Below, in pieces: positions 8,276-16,800 of a DNA stretch of 64,000 nucleotides. The stretch is from NCBI RefSeq assembly GCF_000971985.1, contig NZ_LAQQ01000001.1:1539932-1603931 (forward strand), in the 5' to 3' direction. Position numbers and translations under genes: made by a program. Numbering within the stretch: the first letter of the stretch is position 1; every line of letters starts with the position of its first letter. Origin of the DNA: Paenibacillus dauci (GTDB lineage Bacteria > Bacillota > Bacilli > Paenibacillales > Paenibacillaceae). The notes beneath the pieces were generated by a model. The model saw only the letters and a list, made by a program, of their open reading frames with translations. It ran no database searches and had not been told where the DNA came from.

Positions 8276-11014
8276 TTAAGCTTCTTTTTCCAGTATGGGT
8301 AACCCAGTTTCCTTGTTCTCTTGGTCTACAGAATCTCTTACGCGAGTGGACTGGTCTATATTATCCACTGCGGTATCCGCCTGCTTTTTATTTCCTTTAC
8401 CATCATCTGTGTCTACATCTACCTGATACGGTGCCTGTACCAGTGCTTGCTCTTGCTCTTGCTCTTGCTCTTGCTCTTGCTCTTGCTCTTGCTCTTGCTC
8501 TTGCTCTTGCTCTTGCTCTTGCTCTTGCTCTTGCTCTTGCTCTTGCTCTTGCTCTTGCTCTTGCTCTTGCTCTTGCTCTTGCTCTTGCTCAATGGTAAAT
8601 CGGGAGATTGTTTCTTTCAACTCTACCGATACATTTTCCAGCTGACCGGACAGTGTGACCAGTTGACCACTGACATTCTGCTGTTCATTACTGAGCGAAG
8701 CGACTTCTTCGGAGGTAGCCGAAGACTGTTCTGCCACTGCACTCACATTGCTCATCGCTTCATTGATCACCTGCTGTACCTGATTCAGCTCACTGATCGA
8801 GGTGGTCGCCGAATTCAGCTTTTCTACAAACTCCACCATCTGACTCTGTACGGTCTCGAAGATCGATGTGGTATCTTTGACCGATTCGGTCTGTTCCCGG
8901 AAAAGAGGATAGGCCTGATTGAGCACCTTCACCGTTTCTTCCATTTCATTCTGGATATTGGCAGTAATCTCGCCGACCATCAGAATCGACTGACGGGACT
9001 GCTCCGCCAGATTCCGAACCTCGCCGGCTACGACCATGAATCCTTTGCCTGCTGCTCCAGCCCTGGCGGCTTCAATCGTCGCATTAAGGGACAGGATATT
9101 CGTCTGCTTGGTAATATTCTGCATCGCGTCCAGTACCTGCTGTACAGAAGACGTACTTTCTTTGAGTGAACCTATGCGTGCTCCCAGAGAACGAATCATA
9201 TCCTGGGTCACTGTAGTTTTGTGAAGCAGCTGCTCCATATGTTGTACCCCGGTCTCACTGACTTTCTCTACCTGCTGGGCAGAAGCACCCATCTGTTCAT
9301 TAGCAGCTACCACTTTGCCCATCTGCTGATTCATCGTATCTGTCAGTTCCGTGCCCCGCTCCGCTTCACGTGCCAGGCTACTGGCTCCATTTGCGATTTC
9401 TTCGGTAGCTGTAGCAATCTCACTCGCCGAAGTGGCTGTCTGTCTGGAAGCCTGACTAAGAGAAGTCGCAGTATCCAGCACCTGCTGGGCAGAGTGATTA
9501 GTCTGCTGTACCAATGCAGTAATATTGCTCATCATCTCATTAAAAGCCAGCGAGAGCTGACCAATCTCATCCGACGAACGATGATCGGTACGCACATGCA
9601 GCATTCCCTGTGCCCCTTGATTCATCAACTGCAGCAGCTTGCGCAGCGGTCTGCCAATCATGCGAATAATCAATATGCCGATTACTATCGCGACCAGCCC
9701 GTCAATAATGGCCATAATCCAGGTCATCGTCAGAATCCGGTCGGCACTGGCAACCAGTGACTGAACAGGCACGGTTCCTACCAGCTTCCAATCCACGGTG
9801 TCGAGTACATTGTAGGCTACCAGTATCGGCGCTGCACCTTCATCATTCTGAAAGCGTCCACTGCCATTTTGGATCTCATTCAGGAATCCATATACAGAAG
9901 GCTTGGCAACAGTGTCCGGCTCTGTGGAAGCGATTACGGTATGATCCGGTCCACCAATCAGATCCACATGGCTGCCGTCTCCCAACTTGAGACTGCTGAT
10001 CTGGTCATTGATCCATTTGCTGTTAATACTCATCACGAAGACAAAGGAACTGGCACTGCTGGATATACGCATCGCCCGTGCATACGTAAAGTTTTTGTTG
10101 GCTCCATCCATTTGTACAGTTGGTATCCAGGTCATGACGCTATCGCCTTTGGCCAGGGACTTGTACCATTCTGTACTGCGAACTTCACTGCCTTGTGGTA
10201 TACCTACGCCTGCACCAATAATATTCATCGTTTCATCAAGAGGTACCATGTAGATAGATTCGATCGAATTCATGGAATTCATCTGATTCTGCAGATTATC
10301 GCTTATCGAATTGATTGTCTGGTATTTGTCATAATCATTAAGATCTTTTCTTCCCAGGGTAGCCAGATCCTTTTGCATAGTCGGATCAAAAAATACCTGA
10401 ATCGAAGAATTAACAAGCTGATTCAGCATTACGTCCAGCTTTTCTCCGGTCTGGATAATGGTCTGTTCATTGCTGATTGCAGCGTTCTCTTTAATTACAC
10501 TTTTAGCTTGAAAATACGAGAAACTGCCCAGTGAAATCACAAACAGCATAATCGCTACAAAGAAAATCAAAAACAGCTTCATCCCTACCGATTTGGCTGG
10601 ATGCAGTGCTCGCCAATCAGGAACGAATCTTCCAGCCCCAGCACGTAAGCGGCTTTTCGATTCCTTGCTTCTTTTCCGGCGTACTGGCTTCCTACCGGAC
10701 TGGTTCTCTGAATCGGCAAAGGAAACCTTATCTTCCGGCTGTACGACTGCTCCTTGCTGAGCAGTTTGTAGTATGTCCAGCTGTTCTGTGCCGCTCGTTC
10801 TCCTTGATTTATTGCGTCCGGAGGTGGAATTCACTATTCCGGAGGCTGCTTTAGCCCATTTATGTATTGCTTTTGGATCCGCTTTTGAAGTTGATGAATC
10901 GGTTATGTTTGTTTGCTGCAGCGATTCCTTTTGTTTCCTGCTTTTTTTTAATAATTTTTTATCCAGTCTGGCTGGCTGCTGACCCGACTTGCTCCGTTTG
11001 CGTCCCAATCCCAT
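8276..11014 (-). CDS. Methyl-accepting chemotaxis protein with N-terminal basic extension and Glu-Gln repeat tail
   Basis: A 912-residue transducer. Residues 1-145 form an unusual Lys/Arg/Ser-rich cytoplasmic extension; TM1 is about 146-167; an extracytoplasmic dCache-like sensor fills about 170-425; TM2 is about 428-452; a HAMP domain (about 453-505) leads to the signalling coiled coil with the conserved hairpin around [21 protein letters not shown]. Residues 809-856 are 24 perfect Glu-Gln dipeptides, followed by a 56-residue acidic tail ending in EKEA, with no CheR pentapeptide. The start follows AGGTGAAGGG. No che genes are nearby. Receptor identity is certain; ligand is unknown. Confidence 0.93.
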   Translation of the reverse strand: MGLGRKRSKSGQQPARLDKKLLKKSRKQKESLQQTNITDSSTSKADPKAIHKWAKAASGIVNSTSGRNKSRRTSGTEQLDILQTAQQGAVVQPEDKVSFADSENQSGRKPVRRKRSKESKSRLRAGAGRFVPDWRALHPAKSVGMKLFLIFFVAIMLFVISLGSFSYFQAKSVIKENAAISNEQTIIQTGEKLDVMLNQLVNSSIQVFFDPTMQKDLATLGRKDLNDYDKYQTINSISDNLQNQMNSMNSIESIYMVPLDETMNIIGAGVGIPQGSEVRSTEWYKSLAKGDSVMTWIPTVQMDGANKNFTYARAMRISSSASSFVFVMSINSKWINDQISSLKLGDGSHVDLIGGPDHTVIASTEPDTVAKPSVYGFLNEIQNGSGRFQNDEGAAPILVAYNVLDTVDWKLVGTVPVQSLVASADRILTMTWIMAIIDGLVAIVIGILIIRMIGRPLRKLLQLMNQGAQGMLHVRTDHRSSDEIGQLSLAFNEMMSNITALVQQTNHSAQQVLDTATSLSQASRQTATSASEIATATEEIANGASSLAREAERGTELTDTMNQQMGKVVAANEQMGASAQQVEKVSETGVQHMEQLLHKTTVTQDMIRSLGARIGSLKESTSSVQQVLDAMQNITKQTNILSLNATIEAARAGAAGKGFMVVAGEVRNLAEQSRQSILMVGEITANIQNEMEETVKVLNQAYPLFREQTESVKDTTSIFETVQSQMVEFVEKLNSATTSISELNQVQQVINEAMSNVSAVAEQSSATSEEVASLSNEQQNVSGQLVTLSGQLENVSVELKETISRFTIEQEQEQEQEQEQEQEQEQEQEQEQEQEQEQEQEQEQEQEQEQEQEQEQALVQAPYQVDVDTDDGKGNKKQADTAVDNIDQSTRVRDSVDQENKETGLPILEKEA
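8447..8590 (-). repeat. Perfect hexanucleotide tandem array (GAGCAA)24 within the chemoreceptor gene
   Basis: 144 bp of uninterrupted TTGCTC on the plus strand, i.e. 24 GAGCAA units in the coding sense. Every Glu is GAG and every Gln is CAA, so the array is pure at DNA level and not only at protein level, the mark of recent slippage expansion. Unit length is a multiple of three, so copy changes keep the frame. Confidence 0.98.
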
Positions 11015-11177
11015 GACCCTTCACCTACCACATTAGAATTCATTTTAATTAAGATGTTATTCTAAGTTAGTTATACAGTTAAAATGTACTATCATAAACT
11101 GCCAAACAGGTACGATGGATATACGTATGCTTTCATTATCGGTACAGCATCAGGATAAATTAACCTTTTTCGCACAA

Positions 11178-11219
11178 AAATAAGGTCTTTTATACTATAA
11201 AGTATAAAAGACCTTATTT
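11178..11219 (-). terminator. Bidirectional terminator after the U32 peptidase operon
   Basis: A perfect 19-bp stem, AAATAAGGTCTTTTATACT and complement, with a 4-nt loop, lies 49 nt past the stop of the last U32 gene. T-rich arms and flanks suit termination from either side. Confidence 0.85.
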
Positions 11220-11267
11220 ATTTAGCTATATCTAATGTTTAAAAAATCATGATACCCTTTAACGATA

Positions 11268-12626
11268 TTATACCGCTGCTGACATTTTGACTTTTTTGAC
11301 ATTCTTTTTGCGCATCATATCAAAGTAGCGAACCGGCTGATCCACTTTCATTTTGATCTTTTGCAGTGGATGACGGGCAGCATCCAGTTCATTGCCTTCT
11401 TCATCCCAGATCTGGCCTACAGTCTGCTTGAAGAATGTATTGCCTGGACCGAAAAATTCAATCTCTTGACCCGGCTTGAAATTATTACGCTGCTGAATCG
11501 TAGCGATGCCTGTAGCTTCATCATAATCCAGTACCAATCCGGCAAAATCATAGGGTACAGCTTTGTCTTCCGGCTCATAGATATGATCTTCGTTATCCGG
11601 CGTATCATAAAAGAATCCGGTATTCAGTGGACGGTTGGCGGCTTTGTTGATATCCTCCAGCCATTCGGGTTTCAGTACATAGTTCTCCGGATCAGCCATG
11701 TAGGAATCGATTGCCTGACGATACGCATTCACCACGGTTGCCACATAGTGGATCGATTTCATACGACCTTCGATTTTGAAGCTGTCGATGCCGACTTCGA
11801 TCAGGTCGGGGATCGCTTCCAGCATACAGAGATCCTTGGAGCCCATCGAGAATGGATTATCATTCTCTTCATACAGCGGCTTCTGATTGACACCCAGACG
11901 GAACTGCTCCAGTACACGATTGTCTGCTGCTTCTTCTTCGGATACCCATTCGGTCTGTGGACGGGCATCTTCGAACAGATCGTATTTCCAGCGACAGGAC
12001 TGACAGCAGCCACCACGGTTGGAATCACGGTCGGTAAAGTGGTTGGACAATACGCAGCGTCCCGAGAAAGAAGAACACATTGCTCCATGAATAAATGCTT
12101 CGATCTCTACATCCACATGCTTTTTGATCTCGGCAATCTCTTCCAGACTGGTCTCGCGTCCCAGTACAACACGCGGCAATCCTTCTTCTTTCCAGAATTT
12201 CACGGCCTGCCAGTTGATCGTCGACTGCTGGGTGCTCAGATGAACTTCCAGCTTCGGCGCACAGCGCAGAGCAATCTCGATAATGGTTGGATCAGCTACG
12301 ATGATCGCCGAGATTCCGGCATTCTCCAGATTGCGCAGGTATTCTTCGATACCATCAATATCTTCATCATGGGCATAGATATTCGTAGCGACGAATACTT
12401 TGGCTCCATATTTATTGGCAAATTCAACGCCTTCCCGCATCTCTTCAAAGCTGAAGTTATCCGCGTTGGACCGAAGGCCGTATTTTTGTCCGCCAATATA
12501 TACAGCGTCTGCACCATAGTGGATCGCAAACTTGAGTTTTTCCAGGTTACCTGCAGGTGCAAGTAGCTCCGGCTTGGCAAGACGATGACGTTTTCCGAAA
12601 TATTTTGGTTTATCCATGGTATTCAT
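11268..12626 (-). CDS. U32 family peptidase, YrrO/TrhP2-like
   Basis: A 452-residue U32 protein (KPELLAPAGNLEKL at the start; EAFIHGAMCSSFSGRCVLSNHF in the centre; cysteines in RGGCCQSCRWKYDL). In B. subtilis the paralogues YrrN and YrrO (TrhP1/TrhP2) are needed for prephenate-dependent tRNA U34 hydroxylation; by position and length this is the YrrO counterpart. I chose the ATG at 12626 because GGGGGAG is 6 nt upstream. It lies 29 nt after the other U32 gene, so the two are very probably one operon and may act together. Confidence 0.88.
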   Translation of the reverse strand: MNTMDKPKYFGKRHRLAKPELLAPAGNLEKLKFAIHYGADAVYIGGQKYGLRSNADNFSFEEMREGVEFANKYGAKVFVATNIYAHDEDIDGIEEYLRNLENAGISAIIVADPTIIEIALRCAPKLEVHLSTQQSTINWQAVKFWKEEGLPRVVLGRETSLEEIAEIKKHVDVEIEAFIHGAMCSSFSGRCVLSNHFTDRDSNRGGCCQSCRWKYDLFEDARPQTEWVSEEEAADNRVLEQFRLGVNQKPLYEENDNPFSMGSKDLCMLEAIPDLIEVGIDSFKIEGRMKSIHYVATVVNAYRQAIDSYMADPENYVLKPEWLEDINKAANRPLNTGFFYDTPDNEDHIYEPEDKAVPYDFAGLVLDYDEATGIATIQQRNNFKPGQEIEFFGPGNTFFKQTVGQIWDEEGNELDAARHPLQKIKMKVDQPVRYFDMMRKKNVKKVKMSAAV

Positions 12627-12655
12627 GGAGATCTCCCCCTTGATCTTGTTGCTTA

Positions 12656-13585
12656 TCAATACACCTGTTCCTTATAAAAGAAGCCGAATCCCAACTCCCG
12701 CTCGGGGTCCTGCAGACGACGTACTTCATCCAGCCATTCTTCGTCAAACTCGTAACGATCCGGATCGGCTGCGTAAGCATCAATCGCCTGACGATAGGCA
12801 CGAACCACAGCTTCGTTATATGCTGTCGATTTTAGTATACCTTCAATTTTGAAGCTTTGTACGCCTGCTTCCATGAGCAGATGCAGATCTTCCAGAATAC
12901 AGATATCTTCAGAACTCATAATATGGGTTCCATTGCTGTCTTCATAGATCGGGAATTTCTCGTCCCGGCGCTCTGCCTCGATCAGGAATAATCCTCGCTG
13001 CAATCCCAGATCGCCGCTGACCGGTCTACCCTGATGCTCCATATAGCTCTGTACCAACTGACGTTTGGAATGATAAATATTGGTCATTCCATGCACCTGT
13101 ACCTGGGCTTCTACCTGCATTTTATCCATCATGCCTGTGATTTCATCCATATTCAGCTCACGTGCCAGTACCGCTCGGGTTGCCCCTTTACGGCCCCAGT
13201 AATTGGCTGTGGATGAGTTGGTCGACGTCATCTCTGCATTCCAGTGAAGCGCCATCTCCGGTGCAACTTCGCGTACTACTGCCAGCACCGATGGATCACC
13301 AAACTCGACTCCATCGACTCCTGCATCGCGCAGTGCGGCAATATAAGCCGGCAGTTCATCCAGTACATCATTCGTCATCAAATTATTGACAGCTACATAG
13401 ATGCGCTTGCCCTGTGCATGTACATAGGCTGCTGCTTCGGCAACATCTTCTCGTGTAAATTCCCCCGGCATACGCATGCCATAACGCTCCTCACCGACCA
13501 GAAATGCGTCGGCTCCTGCTTCTGCCAGACGGCGCAATTCCTCCATCGAGGAGACTGTCACCAACAGTTCAGGTTTGTTACTCAT
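12656..13585 (-). CDS. U32 family peptidase, YrrN/TrhP1-like
   Basis: A 309-residue paralogue of the downstream U32 gene, starting KPELLVTVSSMEEL and carrying the shorter QVHGMTNIYHSKRQL central region without the cysteine cluster. Length equals B. subtilis YrrN. GGGAGGTG lies about 9 nt before the chosen ATG; an upstream in-frame ATG at 13660 lacks a ribosome site. The B. subtilis O-methyltransferase yrrM, normally between yrrL and yrrN, is absent here. Role in tRNA hydroxylation is by homology. Confidence 0.87.
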   Translation of the reverse strand: MSNKPELLVTVSSMEELRRLAEAGADAFLVGEERYGMRMPGEFTREDVAEAAAYVHAQGKRIYVAVNNLMTNDVLDELPAYIAALRDAGVDGVEFGDPSVLAVVREVAPEMALHWNAEMTSTNSSTANYWGRKGATRAVLARELNMDEITGMMDKMQVEAQVQVHGMTNIYHSKRQLVQSYMEHQGRPVSGDLGLQRGLFLIEAERRDEKFPIYEDSNGTHIMSSEDICILEDLHLLMEAGVQSFKIEGILKSTAYNEAVVRAYRQAIDAYAADPDRYEFDEEWLDEVRRLQDPERELGFGFFYKEQVY

Positions 13586-13735
13586 GTAAAGCCCACCTCC
13601 CAGCCTGTGCGGCTGTATATTAATCCTATCTGCGTTTCCCTGTCTTGCTACATTGTTCATTGTACCAGTAATTCTACGGTTCTGACTGCAGGGTAGTGAA
13701 TATATATTGTCTAATTTATAGTAAAGGACGGACAG

Positions 13736-13774
13736 ACAGGGATATATCCCGGACCTGCCGGACTATATCCCTGT
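13736..13774 (-). terminator. Inverted repeat between mltG and the U32 pair
   Basis: Perfect 11-bp arms (ACAGGGATATA and complement) in the 215-nt gap. There is no good T-run, so it may be an mRNA-stabilising or processing hairpin and not a terminator. Confidence 0.4.
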
Positions 13775-13800
13775 GTATGTGTATTCTCTGGATCTACTGT

Positions 13801-14874
13801 CTATCCACCGTTAGTCGAGCTGGTTGCTTTGCTGATCTCGATATTTTTCAGATGCTCCTGGTAGGTCTTCGCAAACAGATGACTGCCTGTACCATCTTTT
13901 TTGGTAACATAGTACAGGTATTCGGAAGTCTTCGGCTCCAAAGCTGCCCGGATCGCTTCAATCCCCGGATTGGCAATCGGCCCCGGCGGAAGCCCTTCAT
14001 TCCGGTACGTGTTGTACGGACTGTCGATTTCAAGATCCGAGTATAACAGACGCGCTTTTTGCTTGCCCAGTGCATACTGGACAGTCGCGTCAATCTGCAA
14101 TCTCATATTCTTTTTGAGACGGTTATCGATAACCCCTGCGACTTCAGCGCGCTCCTCCGGTACAACCACTTCACGTTCGACCAGAGATGCTTCAGTCAGC
14201 AGTTCATGAAGGGTCATTTTGCGTACTTTGAGCTTGGCATCCAGTTCCTTTATGCTGTTCAGATTGGTACGTGTACCTGCCAGCATATTGGCAATAACAT
14301 CTTCTTCGGTGCTTTCAATCGGAAGATTATAAGTGGCAGGGAACAGATAGCCTTCCAGCGGATGAAGAATTCCTTTGCCGGTTGGTACATTCCATTCACG
14401 TGCCTGCTTAAACTGGGAAGGGTCATCGACCAGTGCCATGAATTTGGCACGATCCACAAATCCTTCGCCGCTCAGCTTATCGGCAATCTGCGTGACCGTA
14501 TATCCTTCCGGAATCGTAAATTTCATCGTTTTGGGCACGATGACCTCTGCATTGTTCAGCTTGGTAATAATCTGCTCGTATGTCATTCCTGGTATGAATT
14601 CATAATCGCCTGCCTTGAACTGACTGCCTTGACTGTTCATTTTCAGATACAGCCTGAATGCTGTTGCATTCCGGATCAGGCCTTTCTCTTCCAGCTGGTT
14701 GGCCAGTGTTGCACTGGAGGTTCCCTGTTCCAGTGTATAAGCGACCGGTTGTTCCGATGCGGCAGTTGGCTGCATCGCCCTCCAGCCGTATACTACGATT
14801 CCCACAATAATAACGATAATGATCAAAAACAGACAACCCAATTTTCCAGCTCGCCTACGCAATAGATATAACAT
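13801..14874 (-). CDS. mltG: Endolytic murein transglycosylase MltG (YrrL)
   Basis: About 357 residues: a short basic N-terminus (LRRRAGKLG), one membrane anchor, a LysM-like region and the YceG domain with the catalytic Glu in TEASLVEREV and the later RLQIDATVQYALG and PGPIANPG motifs. MltG cuts nascent peptidoglycan strands at the membrane. The start is uncertain: AAGGAG abuts the ATG at 14874 and is 12 nt from an in-frame TTG at 14862. A hairpin terminator sits directly upstream, so the gene may have its own promoter or depend on read-through. Confidence 0.9.
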   Translation of the reverse strand: MLYLLRRRAGKLGCLFLIIIVIIVGIVVYGWRAMQPTAASEQPVAYTLEQGTSSATLANQLEEKGLIRNATAFRLYLKMNSQGSQFKAGDYEFIPGMTYEQIITKLNNAEVIVPKTMKFTIPEGYTVTQIADKLSGEGFVDRAKFMALVDDPSQFKQAREWNVPTGKGILHPLEGYLFPATYNLPIESTEEDVIANMLAGTRTNLNSIKELDAKLKVRKMTLHELLTEASLVEREVVVPEERAEVAGVIDNRLKKNMRLQIDATVQYALGKQKARLLYSDLEIDSPYNTYRNEGLPPGPIANPGIEAIRAALEPKTSEYLYYVTKKDGTGSHLFAKTYQEHLKNIEISKATSSTNGG

Positions 14875-14889
14875 CTCCTTTGACAGCCA

Positions 14890-14916
14890 AAAAGAGCGGA
14901 AAGATTCCGCTCTTTT
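14890..14916 (-). terminator. Terminator/attenuator directly before mltG
   Basis: A perfect 12-bp stem AAAAGAGCGGAA/TTCCGCTCTTTT with a 3-nt loop, followed on the minus strand by TTTTT, only 15 nt before the mltG start. It separates the ireB-ruvX-DUF1292 genes from mltG. Confidence 0.85.
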
Positions 14917-14972
14917 CAGGTAAGTACATGAGTTGAGCACTTGATAGGACTGCGTGCTGTAACCAGCCGTGA

Positions 14973-15281
14973 TTAATCTTCAAACGGTAATGTCAGTTCG
15001 TCATACAGCTCGGCTACATCTTCCCATTCATCGTCATCATCGATTGTTACCAGCTCCGGACGACCTTCGGTGGAGTCGATAATTTTGAGAATCTCTACTT
15101 CATCCTCCGGCAGACCTGTGTCTTTTTGCAGTACAGCATAAGCACCGGTCTCCGTCTCAAACTCACTGATCAGACGATAAACTGTTGTCTGGTCCTGCTC
15201 ATCTGTCAATTCGATCAGCACACCATAGGCTTCCAGCAGTCTTGTTGTTAACTTGACGCTACTCGCAGAAAGATCACTCAT
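14973..15281 (-). CDS. DUF1292 family protein (second copy)
   Basis: A 102-residue acidic protein with a DUF1292-type core (TVYRLISEFETETGAYAVLQ) and an acidic tail. I take the ATG at 15281, just 4 nt past the stop of the upstream DUF1292 gene, so translation is probably coupled. Function is unknown. The tandem arrangement suggests duplication followed by divergence. Confidence 0.75.
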   Translation of the reverse strand: MSDLSASSVKLTTRLLEAYGVLIELTDEQDQTTVYRLISEFETETGAYAVLQKDTGLPEDEVEILKIIDSTEGRPELVTIDDDDEWEDVAELYDELTLPFED

Positions 15282-15285
15282 CGGT

Positions 15286-15582
15286 TTATTCACCATCCAA
15301 TTCAGCAACTAATGTATTGAAAGTTTCTTCAACAATCTGCCATTCCGCTTCATCTTCAATGATGTAGAGCTTCAGATCGTCTTCTTCCTCTTCATATCGG
15401 AACGCATATACTTCATCGGTATCGTCCTCTGTGGCTTCCATAGGCACGACCATCATATATTTGGCGTCCGAACCGTCGACTTCGAATTTCATGATGACTT
15501 CAAATTCCTCTTCATTACCCTCATCATCAGGAATGTAAATAATTTCTGGTTCGTCCTCAAGCAAATTTTGATCCTTCGCCAT
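15286..15582 (-). CDS. DUF1292 family protein, YrzB-like
   Basis: A 98-residue very acidic protein (long Asp/Glu runs; core EVYAFRYEEEEDDLKLYIIEDEAEW) corresponding in position to B. subtilis yrzB between ruvX and mltG. GGTGAGGGTGG precedes the ATG at 15582. Only 11 nt separate it from the ruvX stop. No molecular function is known for the family. Confidence 0.85.
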   Translation of the reverse strand: MAKDQNLLEDEPEIIYIPDDEGNEEEFEVIMKFEVDGSDAKYMMVVPMEATEDDTDEVYAFRYEEEEDDLKLYIIEDEAEWQIVEETFNTLVAELDGE

Positions 15583-15593
15583 ATTAACCACCC

Positions 15594-16010
15594 TCACCTT
15601 TTACTTTTAGAATCCAAGTAATTTTGTAGTATCAAGCTTGCGGCCATTTTATCAACGACCTGCTTGCGCTTCTTGCGACTTACATCAGCCTCAATCAATG
15701 TGCGCTCGGCTGACATCGTTGTAAGCCTCTCATCCCATAGGTGAACAGGCAGCTGCACAGATTCCCGAAGATGTTCTGCAAAATCGATACATATTTGACC
15801 ACGGGGACCGACAGAACCGTTCATATTCTTGGGCAGTCCAACCACAATCTCACTGATCTCATATTCCTGTATGAGTTCAGCGATACGCTCGTCAACCTGG
15901 GGATTGCGCTGACGATCAATGACTTCGACTCCCTGAGCGGTCCAACCGAATGCGTCGCTGACAGCGACACCGATCCGGCGGTCTCCATAATCCAGTCCTA
16001 ATATTTTCAT
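15594..16010 (-). CDS. ruvX: RuvX/YqgF Holliday junction resolvase-like nuclease (YrrK)
   Basis: A 138-residue RNase H-fold protein with LGLDYGDRRIGVAVSD at the N-terminus and LWDERLTTMSAE near the C-terminus, both hallmarks of YqgF. Family members take part in pre-16S rRNA 5'-end maturation and have been proposed as junction resolvases. It sits 16 nt after ireB, as in B. subtilis. Start ATG follows GGAGCG. Confidence 0.93.
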   Translation of the reverse strand: MKILGLDYGDRRIGVAVSDAFGWTAQGVEVIDRQRNPQVDERIAELIQEYEISEIVVGLPKNMNGSVGPRGQICIDFAEHLRESVQLPVHLWDERLTTMSAERTLIEADVSRKKRKQVVDKMAASLILQNYLDSKSKR

Positions 16011-16026
16011 TGCGTACGCTCCGTCT

Positions 16027-16278
16027 CTACCGATGACTGGCCAGGTAGGAACGGACCAGTTCTTCTATTAATTCATCCCGCTCTTTTTTGCCGATCAGGC
16101 TGCGTGCATTATTATGACGGGGAATATAAGCGGGGTCCCCCGAAATAAGATAGCCGACAATCTGATTAATCGGATTGTACTCTTTCTCAACCAGTGCATC
16201 GTACACGGTGAGTAGGATTTCCTGTGAGGAGCTCTCGTGCTCATCGCCCTTCACGCTAAACTTGACTGTTTTGTCCAT
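16027..16278 (-). CDS. IreB family regulatory phosphoprotein (YrzL)
   Basis: An 83-residue protein with the family pattern [36 protein letters not shown]. In Enterococcus, IreB is a substrate of the PASTA kinase IreK, phosphorylated on N-terminal threonines; here Thr4 in MDKTVKF is a candidate. I chose the ATG at 16278, giving the normal length; the ribosome site is weak (GAGTGGA close to the start). Gene order with ruvX is conserved across Firmicutes. Confidence 0.92.
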   Translation of the reverse strand: MDKTVKFSVKGDEHESSSQEILLTVYDALVEKEYNPINQIVGYLISGDPAYIPRHNNARSLIGKKERDELIEELVRSYLASHR

Positions 16279-16464
16279 GGAGTCCACTCGCTGACACCTC
16301 GCTTTTCGGAAAAAGTGTTTGCTCACACGCTTCCTCAAAATGGAATCCCCTGATGATCATGTTGATTCTTCCTCATCATAACACATCAAGGGATATACAA
16401 GAAATATTTACGCTAAAACAAATCAAAAAGTTACATTTTTTTGGAAAGTTTGTGCAGAGAAATG

Positions 16465-16619
16465 CGGCTAGGTGCAACAAGCGCTGCGGAAAGGGATAGG
16501 GCACGTCCTCCGGCGGAGCACAGGAATCTTTGGAGCAGGTGGAAATGAAGATTCCTGTGCTCCAATGTCGTCTTTTGCCCTATTCCCTTGCCTCCGCTCT
16601 GCGTTTATTGCATCAGCCG
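16465..16619. repeat. 155-nt imperfect inverted-repeat element (MITE-like or structured RNA)
   Basis: Two arms of about 65 nt surround a short loop. The inner 16 bp are perfect (GGAGCACAGGAATCTT at 16515-16530 with its complement at 16548-16563); outward the arms pair through AAGGGATAGGGCA/TGCCCTATTCCCTT, GCGGA/TCCGC and CGGCT/AGCCG with small bulges. It lies in the 520-bp gap between alaS and ireB, and is more G+C-rich than its flanks. It has no coding potential and no T-run. It could be a non-autonomous mobile repeat or a stable non-coding hairpin. The rest of the gap shows nothing clear. Confidence 0.8.
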
Positions 16620-16800
16620 GTGGTACAACAGATTTTTAAATTGAATTGTGGGTAAAGCATACAACATGATAGATCGTTCAGATATTCAAATGTTTTAGGC
16701 ATTTACAAGATCATTTGTACACCTGTTCCCATAATCACTGGTGACAGATTGGATATCTGTACTTTGGGATGATTATATGGCAGATTGCAGAACTTATAAA

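Noticed and set aside
8254..9169. Plus-strand Leu-rich or Ala-Leu-rich open frames over the hexanucleotide array
   Set aside because: Antisense shadows of the Glu-Gln array in the chemoreceptor gene.
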